A stretch of DNA of 64,000 bases from Bradyrhizobium sp. NFR13 (GTDB lineage Bacteria; Pseudomonadota; Alphaproteobacteria; Rhizobiales; Xanthobacteraceae), in NCBI RefSeq assembly GCF_900114605.1, contig NZ_FOTP01000001.1:496001-560000 (forward strand). The letters run 5' to 3'. The position numbers and the translations under genes were made by a program. Shown here one piece after another: positions 1 through 9,243 of the stretch. The notes under the pieces are model-generated. The model was not told the origin of the DNA and did not search any database. It was given only the letters and a program-made list of their open reading frames with translations. Each line of letters begins with the position of its first letter. Position 1 is the stretch's first letter.

Positions 1-1
1 C

Positions 2-859
2 ATTCGCAACGAGACCGACGCGCTCGCTTATGCGCTGGCCCGCATGCCGGCGACCTATGCGGCCGTGACGGCCAGCCTGAATGCGCTGCAGGAGGTCAGG
101 CCCGATTTCGCACCAGCTTCTCTGCTCGATTGTGGCGCCGGGCCGGGCACCGCGACATGGGCGTGCGCGGAGGCATTCCCGTCGCTCGATGCGTTCACAC
201 TGCTCGATGCCAATCCCGCCTTGCGTGCGCTGGCGCTTGGTTTGGTGCAGGACAGCCACCGCATCCCCGCGATGGACTACACGCTCGGCGATGCCACGGC
301 GAAGATCGCGGATGCGCTGTCAGCCGATCTCGTGATCGCGAGCTATGTCATCAACGAACTCAATGACGCCGCGCGCACCAAACTCGTCGCGGCGATGTGG
401 GCGAAGACGAACGATACGCTAGTCATCGTCGAACCTGGCACGCCCGCCGGATACCAACGCATTCTCGATGCGCGTGCGCAGCTCATCAATACCGGCGCGC
501 ATGTGATCGCGCCCTGCCCGCATGACGATGCGTGCCCGCTGGCGAAGCCGGACTGGTGCCACTTCAGCCAGCGGCTGCAACGCTCCCGCGTGCATAAACA
601 ACTCAAATCCGCAGAACTTCCCTATGAGGACGAGAAATTTATCTATGTCGCGCTGACGCGCGAACCTGTCGCACGGCGGCCATCGCGCGTGCTCGCACAG
701 CCGCTCACGACGAAGATCGCGATCACAGCCAAACTCTGCACGAATGAAGGTGTTATCGCTGCGAGCGCGCCGCGCCGCGCCAAGCAGGCCTATACCAAGT
801 TCCGCAAACTCGACTGGGGCGATGCGGTTTTCGATTCACCGGCATCATCCGCGGAATAA
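2..859 (+). CDS. Rsm22-type ribosomal small-subunit methyltransferase-like protein (5' end cut off)
   Basis: Class I SAM-dependent methyltransferase-like protein of the Rsm22 family, whose mitochondrial members associate with the small ribosomal subunit. The reading frame is open from base 2, so the true start lies left of the window and only the C-terminal ~285 residues are present. Visible are a SAM motif I (LLDCGAGPGTATWA), an acidic post-I strand (FTLLDANP), and the family's cysteine cluster CPHDDACPLAKPDWCHF followed by YEDEKFIYVALTR. In eukaryotic members such cysteines can carry an Fe-S cluster; whether that holds here is inference. It ends about 65 bases before the secreted-repeat gene, with no obvious functional link. 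Confidence 0.85.
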   Translation: MRNETDALAYALARMPATYAAVTASLNALQEVRPDFAPASLLDCGAGPGTATWACAEAFPSLDAFTLLDANPALRALALGLVQDSHRIPAMDYTLGDATAKIADALSADLVIASYVINELNDAARTKLVAAMWAKTNDTLVIVEPGTPAGYQRILDARAQLINTGAHVIAPCPHDDACPLAKPDWCHFSQRLQRSRVHKQLKSAELPYEDEKFIYVALTREPVARRPSRVLAQPLTTKIAITAKLCTNEGVIAASAPRRAKQAYTKFRKLDWGDAVFDSPASSAE

Positions 860-925
860 TTCTCTACAGCTGGCGTTTGTTCTCATGATGCGACTGCGTC
901 GCCAATCATCAGGAGTAACGCTGCA

Positions 926-1306
926 ATGATCAAATCATTCGCCGCTCTCGCGGCTCTGACTCTCGTTCTCGCCTCAAGCTCTGCATCGGCGCAGATGCTG
1001 AAGACCGCCGACACAGCGAAGGGCAAGACCTTCGTCGATGCCAAGGGCATGACGCTCTATACTTTCGACAAAGACGCCGGCGGCAAGTCGATGTGCAACG
1101 GTCCCTGCGCCGAAAACTGGCCGCCGCTGTTCGCGGTGGACGATGCCAAGCCGACTGCCGACATGACCATCGTCGTGCGCGACGACGGCAAGAAGATGTG
1201 GGCCTATAAAGGCAAGCCGCTCTACACGTTCAAGAAGGACACTGCCGCCGGCGACACCAATGGCGACGGCTTCCTGAACGGTGCCTGGCATATGGCGAAG
1301 CCGTAA
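926..1306 (+). CDS. Secreted-repeat (COG4315 / PF03640) periplasmic protein
   Basis: A 126-residue exported protein with a cleavable signal peptide (residues 1-22, ending ASA-Q). It lacks a lipobox cysteine, so it should be periplasmic rather than a lipoprotein. It carries two copies of the family's Y-x-[FWY]-x-x-D motif: TLYTFDKDAGG, followed by the conserved CNGPCAENWPPL, and PLYTFKKDTAAGD. The C-terminus WHMAKP is typical of the family. AGGAG lies 10 bases before the ATG. The function of the family is unknown; members are often found near redox or electron-transfer genes. Here it stands alone between an Rsm22-like gene and a convergent autotransporter. Confidence 0.85.
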   Translation: MIKSFAALAALTLVLASSSASAQMLKTADTAKGKTFVDAKGMTLYTFDKDAGGKSMCNGPCAENWPPLFAVDDAKPTADMTIVVRDDGKKMWAYKGKPLYTFKKDTAAGDTNGDGFLNGAWHMAKP

Positions 1307-1318
1307 GCGGCTTCTTGT

Positions 1319-1497
1319 TCCCCTCTCCCCCGAACGGAGCATAGCGACGTTTGGCGGGAGAGGGTGGATCGAACACGCGAAGCGGGTTCGAGACGGGAGA
1401 GGGGGGCGCCACAAGCAAAGCCCTCTCCCGCCTTCGCTCCGCTCAGGCACCCTCTCCCGCGGCGCGCAGCTTCGCCGCGCTGGGGGAGAGGGGAAGA
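1319..1497. repeat. Intergenic palindromic repeat cluster (CCCTCTCCC / GGGAGAGGG)
   Basis: The gap between the convergent genes holds several alternating copies of CCCTCTCCC and its complement GGGAGAGGG. They are separated by short palindromic pieces such as GCGGCGCGCAGCTTCGCCGC. Arrays of this kind recur between genes in Bradyrhizobium-type genomes. They could fold into hairpins and end transcription from both sides. No coding potential is evident. Confidence 0.7.
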
Positions 1498-1501
1498 AAG
1501 A

Positions 1502-4468
1502 TCAGAACGAATGCCTGATCCGTCCCATCACCTGATGCGCGACGGCATCGTTGCTGCCGACGATGGCATCGTAGTTCACCGACAGCACCGTGAGCGGCGC
1601 CAGTTTGCCGGAGACACCCGCACCGATCACGCCGCGATCGCGCAGCGCGCTGCCGGTTGCGGTGATGAACGAACCCGGCAGTGTGGTATCGGCGAAGCTC
1701 GCGTTGATGCCGCGCACGCCATCGCTGAATTCATGCAGCCAGGCCAGCCGCAATTCCGGCGTCAGCACGCCGCCATTCACCGCGTAATCATAGGCGAAGC
1801 GTGCGCCGACGCTGGAGCGCAGCGATTCCGAACTGTCCGAGCCGACCACGAGGGCCGCCGCACCGCCGCGTTCGGCGAAGCCATCGGTCGTCACCCGCGT
1901 ATATTGCAGGCCGATCTCCGGCGTGACGACCCAGCCGCTGACGCGCAGATCGGTGCCCACCGTGCCGCGGATCGCATAGTGATCGCCGCTGAACGCCGCG
2001 GTGTTCGTCGTGCCGACCGCCACGCGCGTGGTGTCGTAATCGCTGAAGCCATAGAGTCCCATGGCGGTCGCGAACCAGCCGGGCGCCTGATAGGTGCCAT
2101 AGCCGCCGATGGTACCGGTCGAGATCTTGGTGTGGCTGCCGACATTATCGATATCGCCGCGGGTCAGCGCGTAGCCGCCGAACACGCCGGCGACCAGACG
2201 GTCGGTGATATGACGGTCGTAGCCCGCAAGCACGTTGACGGTGTTCGACTTGAAGCCTGGCGCGTCGGTCCGTGCGCCTTCGCGGGCGAAGCTCGCACCC
2301 GACGTGATGAACAGGCCCTGTTCGGCAGCGACAGCTACCGGACGCAGACCCGGCAGAGCCTTGGTCACCGGCGCATAGGCCATCGCATCGGCTGCATTGG
2401 CGCCCCAGCCGGCATCGGCCAGCGCTGAACTTGCGCTGCCAGGGAATCCCGTCACCGCGGCCAGCGCACGATCCGCACTGAAATTCTTGTCGAACATGCC
2501 GCTGTCGAACATCGCCAGCGCATTACCGACACCGGACATATCAGTGCCGAGACCGCCGAGGCGGTTCTGCGTCAGGTGCTGGCCGACCAGCGAGGTCGTC
2601 TGGAACGCGTCGTTCATCGTCATGCGGCCGAGGCCCTGATAGGCCGCGGGCGTGAGTTGCGCCAGGGCCGCGCCGACATCGGCTGCACTGGCAACGCTGT
2701 CGAGCAGGTTGACGATCGAGCCGCTGGTGGCGGTGGCCGGCAGATTGTCGAACAGCGAGGCGACGCCGAGCGAGCCTGCACTGGCAAAGGACGCGAACGA
2801 AGACGACGTTCCGGTGATCACCTCGAACGACGTATAGACCGTACCGCCGATATTCACGGTCTGGCCGGCCTGCAGCGCGGCGCGCTTGGCATCGGTGAGG
2901 CCCGCTTTGTTGTAGTTCAGCGTATCCGTACCGACGCCGCCATCGACCAGACCGACGATGCGCGAGCCCTTCATGATGTTGACGGTGTCGTTGCCGCCTT
3001 CCATGTTCACGGCGCGGCCGTTGTTGCCGATGATGGTTCCGTAGTTGGTCAGAACGTCGTTGCCCTCGCCCATCTGGATCGCCGAGCCATCGCCGCGGAT
3101 GAAGCGGGCAGAGCCGGTGCCGGTATAGGTGACGCCGTTCAGGGTGCCGACGGAATTGGGATCTGCCACGCCCGTATTCATCAGCACGATCGCATTTGGA
3201 TCCGGGATCGCGCCATTGCCGATGATCGTGCCGCGATTGACGATGGTATCGTTGTCGATCGCGGTGCCGGTCTTGTTTTCAAGTCGGATCGCGTAACCGT
3301 TGAGACCCACAATCGTGCCACCGAGATTATTGATGATGGTGGTTGCGGCCACGCCGCTGCGATCGACGTTGGTATCCTTGTTGACCACGATGCCGGTGTT
3401 CGTACCGCTGATCGTGCCGAAATTGGTGATCGTACCGCCGCCGATGGAGATGCCTTCGCTGGCATTGGCGCGCCCGCCACTATCGAAACCGCCGGCGCCG
3501 GTGCCTTCGATGATGCCGTAGTTGATGATGGTTCCGAGATTGTCGATATCGACGCCGTCGCCGTCGCCATTGATCTGCGCGATGCCGTCCGAGTTAAAGA
3601 TGTTGCCGACACCAGCATAGGTGCCGGTGATGCGACCGTAGTTGGTGACGGTGCCGGCGCCGTCGGACCCGACGCCCGAGCCGTTGCGGCCGAGGATCGT
3701 GCCGCCGGCCGCGTTGTTGACCGTGACGTCGGTGTCTGCGGTGATGCCGTGGCGCGCGCCGGAAATCAGGCCGCCGGCCTGATTGTTGACGACGACGCCA
3801 AGATTGCCGCCGGTGTCGATGCCGTCGGACGTGCCGTTGGCACCACCGGACGTATTGGCACCGAAGCTGCGGATGATGCCGAAGTTATTGATGACAGCAT
3901 TGACACCCGGGCGGATCGCATCGTCCGTCAGGGATTCGATCACACCGGTCGCGCGGTTGACGATCGTCATCGACGCGGCGCCGGTCATGCCGCGGAAATC
4001 CAGCGCCTGCCCGAGCGCAGCATAGCCGGAACCGCCGGCCTGGATCAGCCCGGCATTGTCGATGACGATTGTGCCCGACGTCATCGCCAGATTGAACCGG
4101 AACACGTCGTTCTGCGTCGATCGCACGATGGCGCCGACATTGTTGAGGAAGGTGAAGGTCCGGCCAGCCGTGGCACCGGTGGCATCGATGACGCGTCCCG
4201 TGCTGGTGTTTTCAATCACGCCGGAATTGGTGACGACGACGCCGGTCGATGCGCCGTTCCAGCCGATGGTCGCCGTGCCGCTGGTGGAACGCAGCGTGCC
4301 CGTAGCATCGACCGTTCCGGTCTGCGTGCCGCTGAGCGTCTTTGTCACTGTGTCCGTCGTGCCTGCAGGCACAGTGAAAGTCTGGGCCTCCGCTGCCATC
4401 GGCGCGAACAGCGCCGCCACAGCCACACCCATCGCAAGCCGGCTCGCGCCGTTACGCCATTCCCACAT
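1502..4468 (-). CDS. Autotransporter (type Va) with Ile/Gly/Asn-repeat passenger
   Basis: A 988-residue outer-membrane autotransporter. The signal peptide is at residues 1-29 (WRNGASRLAMG... AEAQ). The passenger (about 30-690) is built of short beta-helix-like units rich in NN-G-I/T-I and G-T-I (for example VINNFGIIRSFG). The C-terminal beta-barrel spans about 715-988 and ends in the expected aromatic residue (IRHSF). Around residues 465-515 there are RTX-like pieces (GEGNDVL, GGNDTVN, GVGTDTLNY). The ATG at 4468 is chosen because GGGGAC precedes it; a TTG eight codons upstream is the alternative. It is probably an adhesin or surface protein; the substrate is unknown. No neighbouring gene suggests a dedicated partner. 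Confidence 0.9.
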   Translation of the reverse strand: MWEWRNGASRLAMGVAVAALFAPMAAEAQTFTVPAGTTDTVTKTLSGTQTGTVDATGTLRSTSGTATIGWNGASTGVVVTNSGVIENTSTGRVIDATGATAGRTFTFLNNVGAIVRSTQNDVFRFNLAMTSGTIVIDNAGLIQAGGSGYAALGQALDFRGMTGAASMTIVNRATGVIESLTDDAIRPGVNAVINNFGIIRSFGANTSGGANGTSDGIDTGGNLGVVVNNQAGGLISGARHGITADTDVTVNNAAGGTILGRNGSGVGSDGAGTVTNYGRITGTYAGVGNIFNSDGIAQINGDGDGVDIDNLGTIINYGIIEGTGAGGFDSGGRANASEGISIGGGTITNFGTISGTNTGIVVNKDTNVDRSGVAATTIINNLGGTIVGLNGYAIRLENKTGTAIDNDTIVNRGTIIGNGAIPDPNAIVLMNTGVADPNSVGTLNGVTYTGTGSARFIRGDGSAIQMGEGNDVLTNYGTIIGNNGRAVNMEGGNDTVNIMKGSRIVGLVDGGVGTDTLNYNKAGLTDAKRAALQAGQTVNIGGTVYTSFEVITGTSSSFASFASAGSLGVASLFDNLPATATSGSIVNLLDSVASAADVGAALAQLTPAAYQGLGRMTMNDAFQTTSLVGQHLTQNRLGGLGTDMSGVGNALAMFDSGMFDKNFSADRALAAVTGFPGSASSALADAGWGANAADAMAYAPVTKALPGLRPVAVAAEQGLFITSGASFAREGARTDAPGFKSNTVNVLAGYDRHITDRLVAGVFGGYALTRGDIDNVGSHTKISTGTIGGYGTYQAPGWFATAMGLYGFSDYDTTRVAVGTTNTAAFSGDHYAIRGTVGTDLRVSGWVVTPEIGLQYTRVTTDGFAERGGAAALVVGSDSSESLRSSVGARFAYDYAVNGGVLTPELRLAWLHEFSDGVRGINASFADTTLPGSFITATGSALRDRGVIGAGVSGKLAPLTVLSVNYDAIVGSNDAVAHQVMGRIRHSF

Positions 4469-4799
4469 CACAGTTAAGTCCCCAGCCTTCAAAAGTTAGG
4501 GTTTCATTAGGTTTGGCGGATGACGGCTGGATGACGAATAACGCACAGGCGCTAACCCGCAGGCGATCTGCTGACGTCTCCTGTCGACTGGTGCAACATC
4601 GCAACGGTGCAGACCGACAACATCTCCTTCCAGAGTTGTAGCAGAGGGGCACAAATGACAGGGCCGATGGAGGAGCGTCTTTGAACGTATTCCGCGCCAG
4701 CTGCGACCAACCCGTGCCGCGACATGCCTGCGGTCCCTGCTCTGTGGCCGCATGATCGGCTACGCTGCGGGTTTGATGGTTTCTTTTGGGGGTTCTTAC
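4469..4799. other. Divergent promoter region between autotransporter and lemA
   Basis: About 330 bases separate the autotransporter start from lemA. Short frames run through it, but none has a convincing start or family resemblance. It must hold the promoters of both divergent units. I see no clear operator or riboswitch. Confidence 0.5.
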
Positions 4800-5360
4800 A
4801 TGTCGACCGGTTGGATCGTTCTTGGCGTCATCGTTGTCCTCGTCTTCCTGGCATTTGCTGCCTACAACCGGCTGGTCGCGCTGAGCCAGCGGGTCAACCA
4901 GTCCTTTGCCGATATCGACGTGCAGCTCAAGCAGCGCCACGACCTGATCCCGAACCTGATCGAGACCGTGAAGGGCTATGCGGCGCATGAGCGCGGCACC
5001 CTCGACGACGTCATCAAGGCGCGCAATTCGGCGATGAATGCACAGGGCCCGGCGCAGGTCGGCGCCGCGGAAAACCAGCTCTCCGGCGCTCTCGGCCGGC
5101 TGATCGCGCTGTCTGAAGCCTATCCGGACCTCAAGGCCAATGCGAACTTCCAGCAATTGCAGACCGAGCTCTCGGACATCGAGAACAAGATCGCCGCCTC
5201 GCGCCGCTTCTTCAACAATGCCGTCTCTGAATACAACACCGGCATCCAGCAGATGCCTGCGGCCTTGTTCGCCAGCACCTTCGGCTTCCATTCGAAGGAG
5301 TTCTTCGATCTCGGCGAGACCCGCAAAGAGGTCGAAGCCGTGCCGCAGGTCAAGTTCTGA
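4800..5360 (+). CDS. lemA: LemA family membrane protein
   Basis: LemA family protein of 186 residues, the usual family length. One N-terminal membrane helix (residues about 4-21, GWIVLGVIVVLVFLAFAAY) is followed by the conserved long helical domain with NRLVALSQRVNQSFADID, KQRHDLIPNLIETVKGYA and the C-terminal FFDLGETRKEVEAVPQVKF. GGGGG lies seven bases before the ATG at 4800. An in-frame ATG 48 bases upstream has no such site and is rejected. The gene is 26 bases before an M48 peptidase gene, a frequent pairing, so the two are probably an operon. The molecular role of LemA is not settled. Confidence 0.92.
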   Translation: MSTGWIVLGVIVVLVFLAFAAYNRLVALSQRVNQSFADIDVQLKQRHDLIPNLIETVKGYAAHERGTLDDVIKARNSAMNAQGPAQVGAAENQLSGALGRLIALSEAYPDLKANANFQQLQTELSDIENKIAASRRFFNNAVSEYNTGIQQMPAALFASTFGFHSKEFFDLGETRKEVEAVPQVKF

Positions 5361-5386
5361 TCACGGCCTGAACCGAGCAGCGCATC

Positions 5387-6535
5387 ATGGCCGCCTATGG
5401 TCTCTATACGCATATCGCCTCGAATAAGACGCGTTCGATGCTGCTGCTCGCAGGGCTGTTCCTGCTGATCTACGTCATGGTCTTCGCCGGCGCCCTGATC
5501 GGCGAGGTCGTGGTCAACGGCAACGGCTCGGTCGCCTATTACATCAACGCTGCAACACGCGACCTGATCAAGGCGCTTCCCTTCGCCACCATCGGCGCAG
5601 TGCTGTGGATCATCATCGCTTATTTCGGTCATCAAAAGATGATCGACAGTATCACCGGCAGCGAAAGCGTGACGCGGCAGGAGCAGCCGCGACTCTATAA
5701 TCTCCTCGAGAATCTCTGCATCTCGCGCGGCATCCCGATGCCGAAGCTGAAGGTGATGGAGTCAGATGCGCTGAACGCCTTCGCCACCGGCCTCAACCCG
5801 CGGCAATATGCGATCACCGTCACCACCGGCCTGATGCGCGGGCTGAACGACGACGAGATGGAAGCGGTGCTCGGCCACGAGCTGACGCATATCCGCAACG
5901 GCGATGTGCAGCTGATGGTGGTCGCCGTCATCATCGCCGGTGTGGTCGGCTTCGCGGCCGAACTGTTCTTCCGGATATTCATCAATTCCGGTTTCCGCTT
6001 CGGCGGCCGCTCCTCACGCTCGTCATCGTCATCGAGCGACAACAAAGGCTCCGGCGGCGGCGCAGTCATTGTGATCATCATCGCCGTGGCGCTGATCGCG
6101 CTGGCCTGGGCATTGTCGCTGGTGGTGCGCTTTGCGCTGTCGCGCTCGCGCGAACTACTGGCGGATGCGGGTTCGGTGGAGCTGACCAAGAATCCCGACG
6201 CCATGATCTCGGCACTGCGCAAGATCGAGAACCACGGCGAACTGCCCGGCGCGACATCGGCGGTCATGGAGATGTGCATCGACAACCCCCGCGAGGGATT
6301 TGCCGACCTGTTCGCGACGCATCCTTCGGTGGATTCACGCGTCGCTGCATTGGTGAAATTCGCCGGCGGTCACGATCCCGGGCGGCTGGCGCTGCCATCT
6401 GATACGGACGCAGCAGAGGCTCCAAACGGCACGGAAACGCCGCCACCGCCGCGCTCCGGCCCATGGAGCGACAATGCCGCGCCTACGGGCGGCGCGCAGG
6501 AGCCACTACCAGGCCCTTGGGGCCGTCACGCCTGA
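5387..6535 (+). CDS. M48 family (HtpX-like) membrane zinc metallopeptidase
   Basis: Inner-membrane zinc protease of 382 residues. Membrane helices lie near residues 18-40 and 65-85, with two more around 175-195 and 225-250. The zinc motif is HELTH at residues 164-168, and the third ligand region SRELLADAGS is near residue 255. Between the later helices sits a low-complexity Ser/Gly loop (GGRSSRSSSSSSDNKGSGGG). The C-terminal 60 residues are Pro/Ala-rich. It follows lemA directly. By analogy with HtpX it would act in membrane protein quality control; that is inference. It converges on the next gene with only 8 bases between. Confidence 0.9.
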   Translation: MAAYGLYTHIASNKTRSMLLLAGLFLLIYVMVFAGALIGEVVVNGNGSVAYYINAATRDLIKALPFATIGAVLWIIIAYFGHQKMIDSITGSESVTRQEQPRLYNLLENLCISRGIPMPKLKVMESDALNAFATGLNPRQYAITVTTGLMRGLNDDEMEAVLGHELTHIRNGDVQLMVVAVIIAGVVGFAAELFFRIFINSGFRFGGRSSRSSSSSSDNKGSGGGAVIVIIIAVALIALAWALSLVVRFALSRSRELLADAGSVELTKNPDAMISALRKIENHGELPGATSAVMEMCIDNPREGFADLFATHPSVDSRVAALVKFAGGHDPGRLALPSDTDAAEAPNGTETPPPPRSGPWSDNAAPTGGAQEPLPGPWGRHA

Positions 6536-6543
6536 CGCTTGTC

Positions 6544-7176
6544 TCAGTTGGTGGATTTGCGCAGTTCGAGCGCTTCCGTCTTTTCCGGCTCCGGCGTCTT
6601 CGCAATTTCCTTCGCGGGCTCGGACTTGATCGATCCGACAGCTTCGATCTTGCTGCTCTCGACGCGCGGGGTCGAGACGCGGGTCACCGTATTGTCCGCA
6701 CCGGCGGAGGCGTCGGCCGAACGGGTTGTTGACGGCGCGCGCAGCGAGCGCGGCGCGGACAGCGAGCGGGCCATCAGCATCTGGCCGCGGCCGCCCTGGT
6801 GGCGGAAATCGCAATAGGCGAAGCCCATGCCGGAGACCGAGCCACGGAAGCTGCGCTCGTCATTCTTGTTGAGATTGAAGCACGGCTCGAACGGGATGCC
6901 CTTGATCGAGGCGCAGATGGATTCACCGCGTACCTGGAGCGTGTTGCCGGGCAAACGCATGTTGCGCGCCGGACCCGAGCCTGAGAACTGCACCGCGCCT
7001 GCGGCACCGCCATCATCGAACACGCGGCCTGCGCCGCGTGTGCCGTCGAAACAGGTGAAGGCAAAGACCTTGCCGGCGACGAACTTGCGGGCCTCTTCGG
7101 CCGTCATCGACCCGGCCAGCGCGGGGGTCGCCACCGTGGCGGCGATCACCGCTCCCAACACATAACGCGCAACCAT
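6544..7176 (-). CDS. Exported hypothetical protein with C-terminal Lys/Glu-rich tail
   Basis: A 210-residue protein with a signal peptide (MVARYVLGAVIAATVATPALAG). A compact domain of about 115 residues contains four cysteines (FTCFDG, ESICASI, EPCFNL, AYCDFRH), which could form disulfides in the periplasm. The last ~75 residues are low-complexity, rich in Ser, Ala, Lys and Glu. GGAG lies 8 bases before the ATG. I do not recognise the family. It converges on the M48 protease gene and lies about 120 bases downstream of the reductase gene on the same strand, with no evident operon. Confidence 0.7.
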   Translation of the reverse strand: MVARYVLGAVIAATVATPALAGSMTAEEARKFVAGKVFAFTCFDGTRGAGRVFDDGGAAGAVQFSGSGPARNMRLPGNTLQVRGESICASIKGIPFEPCFNLNKNDERSFRGSVSGMGFAYCDFRHQGGRGQMLMARSLSAPRSLRAPSTTRSADASAGADNTVTRVSTPRVESSKIEAVGSIKSEPAKEIAKTPEPEKTEALELRKSTN

Positions 7177-7301
7177 AGGATACTCCGAACAACCGAGCGC
7201 GGATGATCACCAGAAGTGACCGCCAGATGTCTTTACCCGCTGCTTACCATACCAACCGTGGCAACAATGGAGCAGGTTGGTTGGTAAAGTCTGAACGTGG
7301 T

Positions 7302-8291
7302 TTAGCCGATTTTTACCACGATTCGCCCGCGGACCTGCCCGGCCAGAACCTTGGCACCGGCGTCGATTACCTGGTCCAGCGTGATTTCCTGAGTGATTTC
7401 AGCGAGTTTGGTATGATCCAGATCGGTCGCCAGCCGCGCCCAGGCCTGCTTGCGCAGCTCGATCGGGCACATGACAGAATCGATGCCGAGAAGACACACG
7501 CCGCGTAAAATAAAGGGTGCAACCGAGGATGGCAGGTCCATGCCGGCTGCGAGACCGCAGGCGGCGATGGCGCCGCGATACTTCGTCATCGACAGGAGAT
7601 TCGCGAGGGTGGTCGAACCGACGCTGTCGATGCCGCCCGCCCAGCGCTCCTTTGCCAGCGGCTTGGCCGGGCCGGACAGCTCGTTGCGGTCGATGATCTC
7701 GCTGGCGCCGAGACTCTTGAGATAGCCCTCCTCCGAGGTCCGGCCGGTCGAGGCGATGACCTGGTAGCCGAGCTTCGACAGTACGGCGATCGCGACCGAG
7801 CCGACGCCGCCGGCCGCCCCCGTCACGACGATCGGGCCGTCCGCCGGCTTCAGCCCATGATTCTCAAGCGCCAGCACGCTGAGCATTGCCGTGTAGCCGG
7901 CGGTGCCGACCGCCATGGCATCGCGGGTGGTCATGCCGTCCGGCAGCCGCACCAGCCAGTCGCCTTTCACGCGGGTCTTTTCGGCATAGGCGCCGAGATG
8001 GGTCTCGCCCATGCCCCAGCCATTGCCGATCACCTTGTCGCCGGGCTTCCAGTTCGGATTGGAGGAGGCTTCCACCGTGCCGGCGAAATCGATGCCGGCG
8101 ATCATCGGAAAGCGGCGCACGACTGGCGCCTTGCCGGTGACGGCGAGGCCGTCCTTGTAATTCACCGTGGACCACTCGACCCGTACGGTGACGTCGCCGT
8201 CCATGAGTTCGGTTTCATCGAACTGCGTCAGCGCAACCGTGGTGCCTTTGTCAGCCTTATCGATGCGGACAGCCTTGAACGTTCCCAACAC
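7302..8291 (-). CDS. YhdH/AcuI-type NADPH-dependent oxidoreductase (MDR family)
   Basis: Medium-chain dehydrogenase/reductase of 329 residues, without the zinc ligands, of the YhdH/AcuI group. AcuI members reduce acrylyl-CoA to propionyl-CoA with NADPH. Seen are the substrate-domain segment [26 protein letters not shown], the nucleotide-binding [10 protein letters not shown], and a C-terminal [13 protein letters not shown] at 8291 is chosen as start because GGGAG lies five bases upstream and the family begins there (TFKAVRIDK). The reading frame stays open 39 codons further up, but that part has no family character. The physiological substrate here is not shown. Confidence 0.85.
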   Translation of the reverse strand: MLGTFKAVRIDKADKGTTVALTQFDETELMDGDVTVRVEWSTVNYKDGLAVTGKAPVVRRFPMIAGIDFAGTVEASSNPNWKPGDKVIGNGWGMGETHLGAYAEKTRVKGDWLVRLPDGMTTRDAMAVGTAGYTAMLSVLALENHGLKPADGPIVVTGAAGGVGSVAIAVLSKLGYQVIASTGRTSEEGYLKSLGASEIIDRNELSGPAKPLAKERWAGGIDSVGSTTLANLLSMTKYRGAIAACGLAAGMDLPSSVAPFILRGVCLLGIDSVMCPIELRKQAWARLATDLDHTKLAEITQEITLDQVIDAGAKVLAGQVRGRIVVKIG

Positions 8292-8358
8292 GAGTCTCCC
8301 GAATTTTGCTTGTGATTTCTGCTGTCGAATTATGCCGTGCCGTGGCGGGAAACGCCAC

Positions 8359-8405
8359 CCGCTACGGCCACTCCAGAGCTTTGCAGCCCTGCCCGGCCGT
8401 AGCGG
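8359..8405. repeat. Long inverted repeat between reductase and ribH
   Basis: CCGCTACGGCC and its exact complement GGCCGTAGCGG stand 25 bases apart just after the ribH stop on the minus strand. Smaller GGCG/CGCC pairs lie beside them. It could end ribH transcription, although there is no clear T-run. Confidence 0.5.
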
Positions 8406-8426
8406 CATAACGCGCCAATTGTGGGA

Positions 8427-8963
<537 letters not shown>

Positions 8964-9020
8964 TCAGGACGTACGGTCACACGCCGGGCATCCGCTTGAG
9001 GCGGTGACCCTGCGCATACC

Positions 9021-9167
9021 CGTTCTCTTTCATCCGGACTATGACCGTCGGCTCCGGCATCGCACCGGATCTGCTGACCCTGAAGGTTGGACCCGTCAGG
9101 CGCTCGCGGGCTCCCGGGCTTGCGCCCGATTACCGCCGGTGGGGATTTTCACCCCGCCCTGAGAACG
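9021..9167 (-). promoter_or_regulatory. FMN riboswitch (RFN element)
   Basis: On the minus strand, 85-230 bases upstream of ribH, the sequence matches the RFN aptamer. The closing helix pairs CGTTCTC at the 5' end with GAGAACG at the 3' end. Inside are the conserved GGCGGGGTGAAAATCCCCACC, GGCGGTAAT, CCCGCGAGCGCC, GACGGGTCCAACCTT, GGTCAGCAGATCCGGTG, CCGGAGCCGACGGT and AGTCCGGATGAAAGAGAACG segments. It binds FMN and represses the downstream gene. The ~85 bases between aptamer and start would carry the expression platform; a simple terminator is not obvious there, so control of translation is possible. Confidence 0.97.
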
Positions 9168-9243
9168 AAGGCCGCTCCGGTTGGAGCGGCCAGTAACAAT
9201 TTTCATCGCTGGAGGTCAGCGAGTCAACGCCGGGAAATGCAGA

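Noticed and set aside
1319-1497. Possible CRISPR-like array in the CCCTCTCCC repeats
   Set aside because: Repeats alternate in orientation, are only 9 bases, and are irregularly spaced with related spacers; this is a palindromic repeat cluster.
2576-4477. Long plus-strand open frame (633 codons) across the autotransporter gene
   Set aside because: It is antisense to a clear autotransporter, has Arg/Asp/Ala-biased composition typical of high-GC shadow frames, and no family motif.
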